Shown here: positions 11,820 to 24,200 of the stretch, in pieces
Numbering within the stretch: the stretch's first letter is position 1
How the letters are laid out: each line of letters begins with the position of its first letter
Source of the DNA: Diphasiastrum complanatum
Lineage: Eukaryota > Streptophyta > Lycopodiopsida > Lycopodiales > Lycopodiaceae
NCBI GenBank assembly: GCA_029204225.1
Contig: CM055107.1
Span: 7,964,472 to 8,028,471 of the forward strand
DNA length: 64,000 bases
Direction: 5' to 3'
Notes under the pieces: model-generated
What the model saw: the letters and a program-made list of their open reading frames with translations, nothing else
Told to the model about the DNA's origin: nothing
Databases searched by the model: none
Made by a program: the position numbers and the translations under genes

Positions 11820-12028
11820 TGTCGTGAATGGGTTTAGTTTATCGCGAACGATTTTGCTTCTTTTGAATTTTCTTAGGCGGAAGCTTGTAGGATCCTAGAC
11901 ACGCGACTACTGATCATAGAACATATATCATTCTGGAAATCAAGATGGCGGAAGACAAGGAGATACACAAGATAGAGCAACTGTATTATCAGTTTGATTC
12001 TTGGAGCGAGATGATCAGTGTCTCGCTC
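11820..12028 (-). repeat. Truncated 5' LTR of the degenerate Copia element
   Basis: It begins TGTCGTGAATGGG and matches the left LTR through 'cagtgtctcgctc'. After that the sequence becomes the RT of the host Copia. About 470 bp of LTR, plus the target-site duplication and a few codons of host RT, were lost in one deletion. Confidence 0.85.
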
Positions 12029-12243
12029 ATCAATTTATGAACACTAAATCTCAAATCGGGCCTAGTTATTGTAAGCCATATTACGGAGCCAATAAGAATC
12101 CTAAAAAGGGTGATGTCCTTGAAGGATCTTTCATATCCCTTATTAGGATTTTTTACAACTTGCTCCATAGGTGTGTCAATTCTCCTACAATCTATCATAC
12201 TAAACTTTTTCAACATTGAAAGAGCATACTTAGAAATTCTCAA
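12029..12243 (-). pseudogene. Host Copia copy: RT C-terminal fragment
   Basis: The minus strand encodes SKYALSMLKKF, DTPMEQ, RSFKDITLFRILIGSVIWL and TITRPDLRFSVHKLM, which is the connection between Copia RT and RNase H. The next codons of this frame resume at 7070, on the other side of the inserted element. About 14 codons at the junction are missing. Confidence 0.85.
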
Positions 12244-12244
12244 A

Positions 12245-12990
12245 TTGCAAAAGCAGCAACAGCAGCAATCACATCAGCAATATGCCAATGTACTTGAAGG
12301 TTCAAAAGACTTCAACAAAGAAGTTGATGAAGCAACATTTATGGCAAATGAAGACTGACAATATGCCAGATTCTTGGTATTTGTATTCGAGTGCTACTCA
12401 ACACATGACAAGCTAGTGAAATTGGTTTCATGAGTACAATCAAGCTATGACTCAGAAGTATGTCTCATTAGGCGATAACAGGAGTCACAATATTAATGGT
12501 ATCAACACTATCAAATTGCAATTTTGAGATGGTACTTCTTTTATTTCAAATGTTTTTCATGTTTTGAATCTCACCAAAAACCTACTTTATATAAGTGGAA
12601 TCGCTGATTTGGGCCATAAAATTGAATTCGATTCTAATACTTGTTCGTATTAAACAAAAGTAGAAAGGTACTTGCACTTGGAAAGAGGCAAGGTAATCTT
12701 TGTAAGCTTAGTCATTGCAATGCTTCTACTATCCAAGCTCTATCTACTTCTACTTTGAAGATAGAGATTTACTTTGGCATTACAGAATGGGTCAAATATG
12801 TCAACGAAAAAGATTGTTCAAGATCTCAAGCAGCAATATTTCAAAGCATATTTTTTGTCGACCTTGTATTCTAGCCAAACATGCTAGAACTCCTTTCAAG
12901 TCTAATTTGTAACACAAATCCAAAGGTGTGTTGAATATTGTGCACAGTGACATATGTGGACCCATGCAGACTATAAAGACCCCCAAGAAG
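12245..12990 (+). pseudogene. Copia gag-protease-integrase fragment
   Basis: In broken frames the plus strand shows a Gln-rich linker, YSSATQHMT (protease active site, with Asp-Ser-Gly decayed), ISNVFHVLNLTKNLLYISG, then a GAG_pre-integrase zinc segment (LWHYRMGQICQ ... CRPCILAKHARTPF) and IVHSDICGPMQT, the start of integrase. Several in-frame stops are present. It lies back-to-back with the minus-strand RT piece to its left. Confidence 0.8.
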
Positions 12991-13404
12991 ACTACTAAAA
13001 TGAGGACAACATCAACACACATAGAGACTAGTAGGAGCCAAACTACTCATCCAAACTGAGATGTATCCGAACACCTCACCCTCAAGCCATGGCAAGTGAA
13101 TACATGAGGAGAGGAGAGAAACCGATAACCTAGAACCAAAAGCTTAGAATGGAGGAGGCCGTGTCCCTACTCGTATACATAGAGGTAATAAGCCTGTGTA
13201 TGCGCCATGCATTCCATCTAAACATAGGTCACATATTACATGCTATCCTCATGCATATAACCATCAAGCCATGCACTACTCCACACGTCTCAATGGAAGT
13301 GTCTAGGTCCTCTCAAGGTTATTAGTTACAAACTGTCCTTGACATGGACTTAAATCAAGGCATACCAACAATCTTGAACACTAGAGAATCAGTCTACCAT
13401 ATCA

Positions 13405-13475
13405 AGACTATTCTAAATCCTTTGAGCTAGATATGGCCATAACATTCTTCCCCCCTTAAATAGGTTTTGTTCTCA
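13405..13475 (-). mobile_element. Ty3/Gypsy 3' junction: polypurine tract and LTR start
   Basis: The minus strand reads TTAAGGGGGGAAGAATG followed by TGTTATGGCCATATC. This arrangement, with a coding remnant 'FENKTYLRGEEC'-like before it, is typical of plant Gypsy elements where the polypurine tract abuts the 3' LTR. The LTR would extend leftwards (below 13444); its other end is not resolved. Confidence 0.6.
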
Positions 13476-15457
13476 AAAAGAAAGACAAAAACCATGTAAA
13501 CTATTCCTTAAGCTTTCAACTTTTATCCAAGAGTAGTTATTCTCAGTCTGATCTTTTCATCTAGAACAACTACTTAGAGATGGAATAATTTTCTAATTGC
13601 TTGGCCCTACACATAAGTATTAACTGAGAATCCAAAGATACACTAAGCTATAAATATTCTAAATGGATTGGTCTTCTCCAAATAAAATACATCACCTTCA
13701 TGTATTCCCAATTACGCAAACCCCTAAGTGCATCAACTTTTTACTTCAGAGATCAAGTCCAAAACCTTAAAAAAATTCATTTTAATCATAGTCTAAAATC
13801 TATCCACAATTTTTTGTAGATGATAGTGTTTCTTGATATGTATAATCTTAGTATATCCAAATATTCCAAGGCACAACAACTCAATTAACCAAAATCTCAA
13901 GGAGAGCTATTAGTCTTAGATAGCTATAACTCAATCCGGGGCATTATAGTTACTCTAATGAGTTGAATGCAAGTAATTGTCCATTGATCATATGTCTATG
14001 TTCACCGACTAGGTTAAGTGCATCAAATAACCCTAGTAACTAGGTATACATAGTAGATCCATACAAGATTAATCGTGCACATATGAGAATATTTTCACTA
14101 TGACCAAATACATACACATATGCCCTTATCTAACAGATTGCTTCAAAATCTACATATGTTACTCACATACCTCATTGAGAATCTTGTAACTCAAGCACCA
14201 AAGGATTCCATTTCTCATGACTAAATAACATATTTGAGAAATCTTTGAGACTGAGAACACAATCCTCTCTCATGAGCTTCCAACCCAACTTACCTCTTGC
14301 CATATAGTTCCTTCCACTAAATCAACCATTTTCCTAATCCTAGTATCCACTAAGATTAGGTTGACCCAATACAGACATTCCAAACTTAAGGTTATGATCA
14401 AACTTACTCCTATCCCTCACAAAATTGGGATAAGTAACTTTTGATCTTACTTAGTAATAATTGTAATGATTTCCCATTTCAAAGTACCTCTAGTTCTAGA
14501 TTGTTCAATACAATCCCTAGAGAATTTCTCTTATTTGAAAAATTCTAGTTCTATATCTTACTCTAGATTGTCTAAAAATGCATTCAAATAATCATATTTC
14601 TATACATCTACTAGTTTCCATCCAAAAACTATGCAACTAATAGGTTCCCTAACGGCATCTTACCCATCACTTCACCCCTCCTTTGAAAGATATTATCTAA
14701 TTTCTTGCAAAAGTTAGCTAGAGAGATGACACATGAAAATATTTAAAGTCAATAATAAGTGTCTTCCATAAATGACTCACTCTATTATAATTAGGACTTA
14801 TGTTTCAAACATTTTCAATACGAGTGACAATAACCATCATCCATTTGAAATCTATCTATGCATAAGAAACAATCTAGGTTTAAGAAATTGAAATACAACT
14901 ATCTTGGAACGTCTCAAATTCCAAGCTTTAACCATACAAGTAGTAATTCGCATGATGATAATAGTCTTTAAAAAAAGAAGTGACTTTTACGCTGGAATGA
15001 TCGTATGAATTTAATCTAATGTCTAGTATTCGAGAAATTCAAAAGAAGTAAGGGTTCTTTAGAAGGTGAGAAATAGCTTTAAGGGTTTCCGATTTGTAAC
15101 TTTATGAGATACCATTAGGGATTCGGATCTGAAAACTCATAATCTAACAAAATATCCTAAAAAGACCATTGCATATCAATTAGGTAATATTTCGTGGAAA
15201 TGAGAACTATAAGAAATATTCCTAGAATCACGTTAAATAATGGCACTTTTTGAAAAAGAATGTCCTGCAGTATCATACCCATTACTAAAAGTACATAGAA
15301 AACACATCCTTTTTTTTTTACAATTTTGTAACAAAATTTCAAAATATGTAAAAAACTGAAGTATTCAACAATTTTCCTAAACGTTACAATACATAGGAAT
15401 TAGAAAGGGCCCAAGTAGTATAAATTATTCAAATTTCTACATATTGTGATACAAAAT
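13476..15457. other. AT-rich, no gene recognised
   Basis: Presumably the decayed interior of the Gypsy element whose 3' junction is at 13405-13475. I could not read convincing RT, RNase H or integrase motifs in any frame. Confidence 0.5.
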
Positions 15458-15811
15458 TTAGATTCTTTTGGATCTAGTATCAAAACTTATATCATCATAT
15501 GTGTCCACGCCTCCATATTCAGCATCATCAATTTCATCATTGGAAGGTGAAGAAGTGGAAGATCCATCCTCCTCATTACTTTCAATCAAAACATTATTTT
15601 CATCCCTATGCAATCCGAGGGCAACTTCCACACATGCCCTTGTTCTTCTTGACGAAGGTCCAACGTCAACAATACATTCTTTTCTTGGCAACCTTTGACG
15701 AACGATTTCCTTTGTTGTTTTTGGAAGTCGACCTGAATTCGTTATTTCAAAATCATAAACAATATTGTCAACTTCCTCAAGGACAAGGTCACTTATTTTA
15801 TTGTGCGGCAT
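15458..15811 (-). other. Acidic 117-codon ORF, unrecognised
   Basis: An open frame with an acidic C-terminal half (EEDGSSTSSPSNDEIDDAEYGG) and a basic middle (RQRLPRKE...SSRRTR). An in-frame stop lies just upstream of the ATG. The tail composition resembles the acidic ends of plant hAT-type transposases, but I see no BED finger or dimerisation motif, so this is a guess. It may be a chance ORF. Confidence 0.25.
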
Positions 15812-16704
15812 TTTCTTTTACCATTTGAGTTGCCAATCATTTCAGGAACATACTTTCATGTGTATGCATAAACCTATTATTGTCTCAAACTTCCATCTGT
15901 TGGATGCAAAAAGTACCTCTAAGAAATTGGCCACCAAGAATATTCTTCATGTAACTAGTTAGCAGGTTGAGGTCTCATTGACCATCATTGACAGCTGCCC
16001 CCGATCCTCTCATGAGTGGCACAAATTATTAGTCGTACTTCATTTGTGAAAAATTGTCAAAATTGACAAATTTTAGACCTTGTAAATCTGTACATAGGTG
16101 GGTCCCAAATGTGTATATGCTGCTCACACGTGTAAAGTATAGGCCTAGGAAGGTTAGATCCAAATCTTACTAGTTTTGTAAGAAGTTTGGTCAAATGCAC
16201 CATTAGCTATTTGAGTTGATAGTTGACCATGTTTCTTCCAGTCCTCTGAGAGCATTTCATGGAGCTACAAAAGCTCATTGCGGCTCCTATAAGAGAACAA
16301 ATCCAATAACCGTATCACTCACGTCAGCATTAATGACAACCAAAATAGGAGCTACCCCCAAAAATCAAGGAAGTTGGTGTTGATCTAACTACCATAAATG
16401 GTATACCTAATGGTTAGGTCAAAGTGACTTGAGTAGGTCAACCTAATGACTGTTTGGTTGTACCAGCTCAGTCAACCTTGTATATCATTCTCTTTGTACT
16501 TACAAATCAATCAATCAACGTGGGAGAGATCATGATTTTGGAGCTTTTACACCATTTGTGTTGGAAGTTTTTGATGTGAATGCAATTTTACCTTAGTAAA
16601 GTTGATTCTCTGTTAGTAGGCCATACTACATTCCATACTTCACATGTGTGGGGTCGTTATATAGTGTGGGTTTGTTTTGATCAACAATTGATTGTTCTTG
16701 CTTG
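15812..16704. other. No gene seen
   Basis: AT-rich. It contains CACACGTGTA at 16125 and CACATGTGTG at 16641, motifs that recur in LTR-like sequence elsewhere in this window. Confidence 0.5.
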
Positions 16705-17102
16705 AAAGAACCAAGAAATTGTGTCTCTCTCTTCAACCGATGTCGAGTACAAAGCCTTGACTTCCACCACAGAGGAGATATTGTGGATCAAGAGGATATT
16801 GGTGGAACTGAAGGTGATCAAATTTGAAGACATTCCACTCATTATGTGTGACAATATCTCAACTCAAAGACTTGCAAGAAATCTTATCTTTAATGCTAGA
16901 AACACACACATTGAAATTGCTCATCACTTTATGAGGGAAAGGGTTCAAGCCAAAGAAGTAAAGTTGGAGCATGTGGATACTTCAGATTCTGTGGCTGATA
17001 CTTTTACCAAACCATTGTTGAAAGCATCATTTATTAAGTTCAGATCAATCCTTGGAGTTATAAGTAAATCCATGCTAGATTCTAGCTAGTTTTAAGGAGG
17101 AG
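16705..17102 (+). pseudogene. Copia RNase H 3' end with polypurine tract
   Basis: From about 16705 the frame reads QEIVSLSSTDVEYKAL, EEILWIKRILVEL, IMCDNIS, ARNTHIEIAHHFMRE, VKLEHVDTSDSVADTFTKPL. This is the C-terminal RNase H of Copia with E, D and D catalytic positions retained. The frame stops at 17089. Purine-rich AAGGAGGAG follows and the 3' LTR begins TGTTAGAAATGC at 17103. Everything upstream of this segment is missing. Confidence 0.88.
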
Positions 17103-18589
17103 TGTTAGAAATGCTAAAACTAGCTTATAGATTATTGAGATTTGGCATTATTATGGATAGACAAGTGTCTCAATGTCTTGTACATAGATAAGTGATGATT
17201 AGGAAAGATCAAAATCATTCTTTTTTGGTTATTCCCCAAGAATTTGAAGCTACACGTCAAGCTCCTAGATTGTAGGGATTTTTGGCAATATTGGCCATCC
17301 ACTACATGAGTCACTAGAATCCAATGTCAAATGGGTCAAGCTTATCAAAAGCATTGGATAATCTAATTTAGGTCAACTTATGAAGGAATCATATGCAAAA
17401 ATTGTAGCCTCTATCATCCTTTAAAGAGAGCTCAATTGTACATGATTTTGAATACAATCAATCTGAGAGAAAGTGATTTTGACAATCTTTGAGGAGGTAT
17501 GGTGCTTGATCTTTTCATAGTCTTTGGATGTTTTGAGTGGATATGAACCTGAGGAACCTACTGCATGTTTCACATGTGTGATAGGGGGGATATCAGGTTT
17601 TGCTATTTTGTTGAGATATCTTAGAAGATCTTGCTAATTTAGATGCATTTTAGCTCAACTTCAAGCGTTGGTCACTCATAGAGTGTAATCTAGTGCAATT
17701 TTCAATGCTTTATTGATTATAAGTGAATCAATTGAGGTCCCATCCTCTGATTTGTTTTTATGAGTAGGGCATTGTAAGTCACATACATAAGCTTAGGGAT
17801 CCAATGTTGGGTTAGAGACCCATGGGACCCCTATTTAAGTAATAAGGCCTAAATTGAGCATAGGGCCCAAAATGAATAAGATCCTAAGATAGGTAATGAC
17901 ATGCATACAGTAGTTAGGTGTCCTATGAAATTGGAAAAGATGATAAACTAAGTTAGTCCCTATTGTATTTTCTTAGCATCTAACATTCTAACATGATTAT
18001 TTGTGTAGATGGATATATGTGTATACTCTCCTCAACTTGACAATGTTTTAAGGATGGGTTTCAACTTTGTTATCTTTATTAGATCATAATGCATAATTTG
18101 CGACTTTTCTAGCTTTGTTTTTTTATTATGTTTTGAAGAATTAGCCTCTTGAATACATGGATTTGTATTTAATGGATGTAAATGTCATGCTTTCAACTGT
18201 AAATTGATGTATAATTTCCTAACTACTATTAAGGATTAATAGCTTTAGATATTCATATTATGAATAAGAAAAGGTGGATGTATTTTTGGGCAAGGAGTGA
18301 TTTTACTCCAAGAAGGAGTTGGTAGAAAAAGGATTAATTAGCTCATAGTTTATTCTTTTTGCATAATGGCTCATTGCTAGAACTAAAAGGTGATGTCGAC
18401 GTGTCTAAATATCCCTTTCGTTTTAGCCTTGGAAGTAATAAAATGTTTGCAAGATTGTAAGTAATGTGTTTATTTCTTTGATATTTGAGAATGATCATGC
18501 TATTCAAAGTCTAAACATTGGTTTGTCACGCATGCTTGTTGAATACCTCTTGATAACCCCTTAAGTGAGGACTCACCTTAAGGTTGGTG
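17103..18589. other. LTR start, then no gene seen
   Basis: A 3' LTR begins TGTTAGAAATGCTAAAAC at 17103, but its end could not be placed. CACATGTGTG is at 17571-17580. The remainder is AT-rich non-coding DNA. Confidence 0.45.
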
Positions 18590-18898
18590 TTTATGAGGCT
18601 TAGGCAAAAATTCAAGAATGTATTTTCTAAGCAACTACTTGAAGGTCTATCTCACTCTAGAAGTATAGAGCATCAAATAGAGTTATTTTCTAAGAGTGCT
18701 CTTGTATCAATGTTTCCTTACAGGATTAGCCAGAAGAAAGAGAATGAAGTTGCTACGAAATTTTAGTGGTATCTTAAAATGTGTCAAATTTATCCTAGTA
18801 AGTCCCCTTGAGAAGCATCTTTTGGTTAACAAAAAGGATGAAGGCATCCACCTTTGTGTTGATTATAAATAGTTGAATAAAATGATTATTAAAAACAT

Positions 18899-18968
18899 AT
18901 TAGCGAAGTGGGCCCGTCGATGACGAGCGGCCGATGGTGTGTCTATGTGTGCGCATGGGGGTGTGCGG

Positions 18969-19065
<97 letters not shown>

Positions 19066-19354
19066 GGTGCCCAAAATGAAAAAAAAAAATCAAAAAAGAA
19101 AGGTGGGAGGGGGGCCTGGGGTACAATGCCCCTCCCCTTGTACCCCCCGCTCCCGCCTTTCTCTCTCCCTCCCCCGTACCCACTCCCAGCTCCTTCGCAG
19201 CTCGCTCTCCCACCCCCGGGCCGCTAGCCCGATTGGGGGCGCAACAGCCCGAGGGCGCCATGGTGGCACACCCCCCCCCTTCCAGGAAAGTGCGAGGGGG
19301 GGGGGGGTGTCCCGACAGTGTGAGCGGCCCATGAAACACTAAAATTATAATTAA
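18899..19354. mobile_element. GC-rich insertion in a Gypsy RT
   Basis: This block interrupts the RT frame between NKMIIKN and KYLLPQ. Its composition is sharply different: GC-rich with runs of C and G, against AT-rich flanks. Both ends carry TTAG, a short spacer, then TGGGCC reading inwards, a weak terminal inverted repeat, and AT-rich flanks that could be a short target duplication. It holds no protein-like ORF. It may be a MITE-like element; the GC-rich block at 55614-55880 looks similar in composition. Confidence 0.5.
18972..19062. repeat. (AG)n microsatellite, ~45 units
   Basis: Uninterrupted AG repeat inside the GC-rich insertion. Frames through it encode Arg-Glu or Ser-Leu runs and are not genes. 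Confidence 0.97.
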
Positions 19355-19525
19355 TATAAATATCTCTTACCTCAGGTGACTGATTAGTTGGATTGTCTTG
19401 CTAAGTATATCTCCAAGATTGACATTAAATTAACATACTATTTAATAGGAATTAAGAAAGAAATTAACCTAAGCCTAGTTTTTGAACTAGAGATTATCAT
19501 TGCTATTTGGGATTTGGAGTTAGAC

Positions 19526-20620
19526 AAAGGAAGGCTAACAATCAAAAAAATATTCAAGCTATTCTTTAGCAGTTTAATACTCCAATGCTTTTCTTGTTTG
19601 GTAATTAGCTTAACTATTGTTCATTCAATAATCTCAATTGGAATTTGCTATTTGTTCATCACTATACATCATTTTGTGCTTAATATGTGATGTTAAATCA
19701 ATGATTAGGTCCATGAGGAGGCTTCACATAAGTCTATGAATTCTCATGTTCTAATTTCATTCTATAAAAAAATAGTGGTATAGACATATTTATTTTGGAC
19801 ATCCCTCTATTGGCTCATACTTGATGTCAAGGAGAGAAAAATGAGTGTTGGCAATGACTCTTATTGGGTGACGTTGAACAATAACATGGCCTATGTAAGC
19901 ACAAACCTTTTTGAGCATTTGACTTTGTCTCATGGATTCATGTTTGTTAGTCAACACAATATAGTCTCTAAGTAAGGTCAAAGATTGAATTTATACAAGA
20001 ATGTCCAGGTTGCTTTCTTACTAGTAAACCCTCCCTCTCATTGGAGGCCCGTAAAAGATTAGTGTGACATTATAATGCTTATTCTTGATGTGCATGAAAT
20101 TTTACAAAGATTTGCATTCCTCAAAAATTTACATGAAGTTATGTTTGACAGATTAGGGGATTTTTTTCTTTAGAATCTTTTGAAGATGGGAGTATAAGAG
20201 AGCTCAAAATCAATTTTGACTTTGGAAAGTGACATGCCTCTCTAGCCCTGTAGTAGGGCCCTCCTAGGTTGGAAGGCCCGAGGTGCTCAAGCTCTTCCAT
20301 GATGTAATGCCATGTTTTAAGGGTTGTTTTGCTCTCAAAACTTGCTTCTCAAATGAAAATTGTTCACATAATTTGCACAAAGCAAGTATTTTTGTGAAAA
20401 TTTTGCATAGAACTGTCATTTTGTATCACTAAGAGGCAAAATTTGCCTTTGAAGGTTCATTCACAATACAAAGCAAAATTGTTGACGAGGGGCCAGTGCC
20501 CAATGACCCAGTTCCTTTGTAGGAGCATAAGGGTTGCAATAATAGGGCCTTCCACTGTGTAATGCACACGGCCTTCCACTCTCTAATGCACACTCGAACT
20601 TTCTTGTTTCGATTTTAAAA
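19526..20620. other. No gene seen
   Basis: AT-rich. Near 20549-20600 a ~27-bp unit (ggccttccactstvtaatgcacac) is repeated twice. The remainder is likely decayed retroelement DNA. Confidence 0.5.
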
Positions 20621-20919
20621 AAAAATAGTGCTCATAAAATATACTGAATTCAATGAGGCCTGCCCCAAATACAAAGGAAACCCGAAGCAAAAAAGAACTT
20701 GGCCATTTATGGGTCGGCCATTCCCAATAAGAGTTCTCCGAAGCCGTCAACCTTTCTTAGAGGGTCGACAGAAATCAAAGGAAGCTACCCTTCACGAATT
20801 CCTGAAAGGCGTCAACCCTTCATCCGGGGGGATAGATGAACACATGAAAGATACCCTTCTCGCTAAGCGACACCATTCGCGAAACAGGAAGAGAGAAAGA
20901 GTCAGCGATGGAGCAAAAG

Positions 20920-21000
20920 CAGCAGCAGCAGCAGCGAGAGGAGGAGTAGGAGTACGAGTACGAGTACGAGTAGGAGTAGAGAGATGAATTGTATATATTA
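20920..21000 (+). promoter_or_regulatory. Likely core promoter region of HDS
   Basis: A CAG run (20920-20935) and a (GAGTAC)n-like run (20944-20978) are followed by TATATATTA at 20992-21000, a plausible TATA box. Transcription starting about 30 bp downstream would give a 5' leader of roughly 250 nt before the ATG at 21277. The TSS is inferred, not seen. Confidence 0.4.
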
Positions 21001-21276
21001 GGATAGTTTAGAGAAGGCATGAGCCTCTCCTTACAGTGAAGAGCGCAATTTGGTGAGCTCTTTAACATTAAATTTGAGTGACGGACAGGCGGATTCAGCT
21101 GAGGGTTTATGATCTGTATTGCACAGACTGCGTAGTTGAGGTGAATAGAGCTCATTTCCGATTTGCGCAGATTTCAAGTGTGGTGGTTTTGCAAAAGGAA
21201 GCGGAGAGCTTGAGGGGGAAGGAATTGGTAGATTGATTATTGTGAGGTTGGAGGAAGGAATTTGAAGGTTGTGGTG

Positions 21277-24200
21277 ATGGCGGGTGCCGCAATGGCAATG
21301 GCGCATGTAGCAGGGGTCGCAGTTGTCCCTACGTCCTTCTCCGGGCTTAAGAACATGGAATTTGCTGCAGATTGTGTGAAATCTGTATCAGGTTCTAGCC
21401 AGGGCTTCAGGACGGGGACGAGGCTTCCAACCAAAAGCGCTTCTCGCTCGCAGAGAGATGCTGGTGCAGTGAGAGTGAGAAGTATGGGACCTGAAGTGGC
21501 GGAATTAGAGCCAGCATCACCAGGCAGCCCTCTCTTAGGTTCGTTCACAACTTCTGTTTGTTTTTCTTCGTTTGATGTATACTCATTTACACATATGAAA
21601 CCGCTGGAGCTGATTATTGAAAGCTATTGCATTACTTGCTTCATGCACTTTTGTATGCAAGCTCAGCAGATGATAACGTGACAATACGTAGCTTTCTGTG
21701 CTGTTTATACCGATCTTCTGTTAATAGTCCATTGGATTCGCCTAATAGCATGTCATTGCGAGTATAGGACTAAATGACATCTTTACTCTGTTAGTATGTA
21801 TGCAGCCGTCAATTTAGTGGATCGTGGCTTTAGATGAATTTCTTGCTTTATTATAACGCTATCCCTGGTAGTTCCAGCCTGCACGGCCGTTGGCAAATTG
21901 AGAACAGTATAGCTGAATACGAACCTTGCAATACTGTATCGACATGAAAATCTTTATAGATTTCTTATCAAGTATAAAGTTTTTTCTGTTCCCTCACTGT
22001 TATTTTCTTCTGCGTTAGGCTGTAAGAAAATGAAACGCCTGTCTAATTTCTGAGACGCTGTAGATCCTGTAGCGCGAGTAATTGCTGTTCTATAATAAAT
22101 GAAAGTGATGTATTTTAGGCGGTTTTAAACCTTCTGTAAAAATAGGTTATGCTGACAGTCAATTGGTTTATGCAGTGCCTAGACAAAAGTACTGCGAGTC
22201 AGTTCACAAGACAGTTCGTCGAAAAACGCGCACTGTGATGGTTGGAAACGTACCTCTGGGCAGTGAACATCCCATTCGTGTTCAAACCATGACCACAACG
22301 GACACTAAGGATGTTGCGGCAACTGTTGATCAGGTTTTTGTCAATGTTGTGCTCATTACATATCATATCATACTCCCTTGAAATCTTTCTAGAATGATTC
22401 TGATTCGGACTTTTGACTATGTGCAGGTTATGAGGATAGCAGACCAAGGAGCAGATATCGTTCGCATCACAGTACAAGGCAAGAAGGAAGCCGATTCCTG
22501 CTATAATATAAAAGATACTCTTGTCAAAAAGGGGTAAGTAGGATCAGTTATGAGGACTTTTTAGACATTTAAGTCTATGTAAGCTTACCTTTGCAGCTTC
22601 TGCACCATTCATAGCTTGCTTAAGGTGATTATGTACTATGCAGGTACTCTATTCCCTTAGTTGCGGACATTCACTTTGCACCTGCAGTTGCAATGAAAGT
22701 AGCTGAGTATTTTGATAAAATCCGCATCAATCCTGGCAACTTTGGTGAGTTTTCCTGACAACTTTTTGTTGTTCTTGCATGATCTCGTTTTCGTGTTGAT
22801 ATGAATTGAAAGTTTTAATAATGCTAACATGTCTTTGGAAGTTGCGAGTGTCATATGCTTTCTCCTTTATTTCCCGAAACTGAGTTAGAGATTATTCTAT
22901 GGTTTGGTAATGCGATGAATAAGCTTGTATACTTTCTTGTAGCTGATAGGCGTGCACAATTTGAGAAATTGGAGTACAATGAGGATGAATATCAGAAGGA
23001 AATTGAGCATATTGAGAAGGTATGCAAGGCGTAAACTTTTTCAGCTGTATTTGAAATCAGGATGCTGAAAGGCCTTCAGGCCATTATCATAGAGTTGAAT
23101 ATCTGAACATCAGATATTATATGACAGGTCTTCATACCTTTGGTGGAGAAGTGCAAAAAATATGGACGTGCGATCAGGATAGGAACAAATCATGGCAGTC
23201 TTTCAGATCGAATTATGAGCTATTATGGTGACTCTCCTAGGGGAATGGTATAGTTCTTTCCTGCATTTTGTGGTATTGTTACTCTTTTCTGGGAATGCTT
23301 CACCTTTAAGAGCTTGAGCCTAGTGTTTTTTTTTTTTGCAAAGTTAAACTTCCTGCATGAAAGAATCTGGCTGGTATAGGCTACTCAGTGCACATCTTAC
23401 TTGAAGCATTATACTTGTATCCAGCTGCCAGTTTCCTATTTCTCAAACTTTTACCATTAGAGGACATCGAAGGTGGTCAAAACCCATGTGGACAGTGACC
23501 AGTATTGGTCATGTTTTTGGTCCTGAGAAATGGAAGTTTTTTGTCTGTTTGAGATTTAGCTAAAAAATTCATATTTGCAGGAACTTAATCATCAGGGTTT
23601 GTGTGTGCCAGGTGGAGTCTGCCTTCGAGTTTGCACGAATTTGTCGCAGATTAGACTTTCACAACTTTGTTTTCTCTATGAAAGCCAGCAACCCTGTTGT
23701 CATGGTCCAAGCTTACCGGTTGCTAGTTTCTGAAATGAATCTGAATGGTTGGGATTATCCTCTGCACTTAGGAGTGACAGAAGCAGGTGAAGGAGAAGAT
23801 GGACGAATGAAATCAGCAATTGGCATTGGTGCTCTTTTGCAAGTATGCAAATCACTTTAACATAATGCTTCTTTTTCAGCAGTTTATTCTTCTCTTGGTT
23901 CTCACTGATAGGCTGGAACAAGCTAATTGACTTTCTATTACATTACAGGATGGTCTGGGTGATACAATCCGTGTTTCACTGACTGAGCCTCCGGAGTTGG
24001 AGATTGATCCTTGTACAAAGCTTGCCAACCTTGGGATGCGAGCATCTGCCCAACAACGAGGAGTTGTAAGTACTACTGCTGAGTTGGTTGAGTTGCAAAA
24101 TGACCTACAACTGAAAGTGGACCACGTTATGACTAATCCTGATTATCCAGTGGATCCATTGACCATATCAATCTCCTGTATTTTGAAACAGGCTGAATTT

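Larger units (their letters stand above)
7071..12028 (-). mobile_element. Degenerate Copia retrotransposon with LTRs
   Basis: The left LTR (3' LTR of the minus-strand element) is complete. The right LTR is truncated. A tRNA-iMet-type primer site lies between the right LTR and gag. The order gag, protease, integrase, RT, RNase H is preserved on the minus strand but broken by frameshifts and stops. It is inserted in an older Copia copy, whose RT (12029-12243) and RNase H (6945-7070) flank it. Confidence 0.9.
18590..19525 (+). pseudogene. Ty3/Gypsy RT fragment, split by an insertion
   Basis: Left part (18590-18898): FKNVFSKQLLEGL, SIEHQIELF, PYRISQKKE, YPSKSP, then LLVNKKDEGIHLCVDYK-stop-LNKMIIKN, the classic start of Gypsy RT. 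Right part (from about 19355): KYLLPQVTD-stop-LDCLAKYISKIDIKLTYYLIGI, the following RT motif (ysKIDLksGYhQI). The two parts join in frame if 18899-19354 is removed. In-frame stops make it a pseudogene. Confidence 0.85.

Noticed and set aside
18863-19342. ORFs of 80-158 codons on both strands, with Arg-Glu or Ser-Leu runs
   Set aside because: They come from the AG microsatellite in the GC-rich insertion.
21262-21276. Upstream TTG start for HDS
   Set aside because: It is not an ATG; the first in-frame ATG at 21277 starts a credible transit peptide.
24066-24191. Treating the 126 bp as coding exon of HDS
   Set aside because: It has consensus splice borders and its removal gives the length and sequence expected from other plant HDS proteins; retained only as an alternative in the findings.
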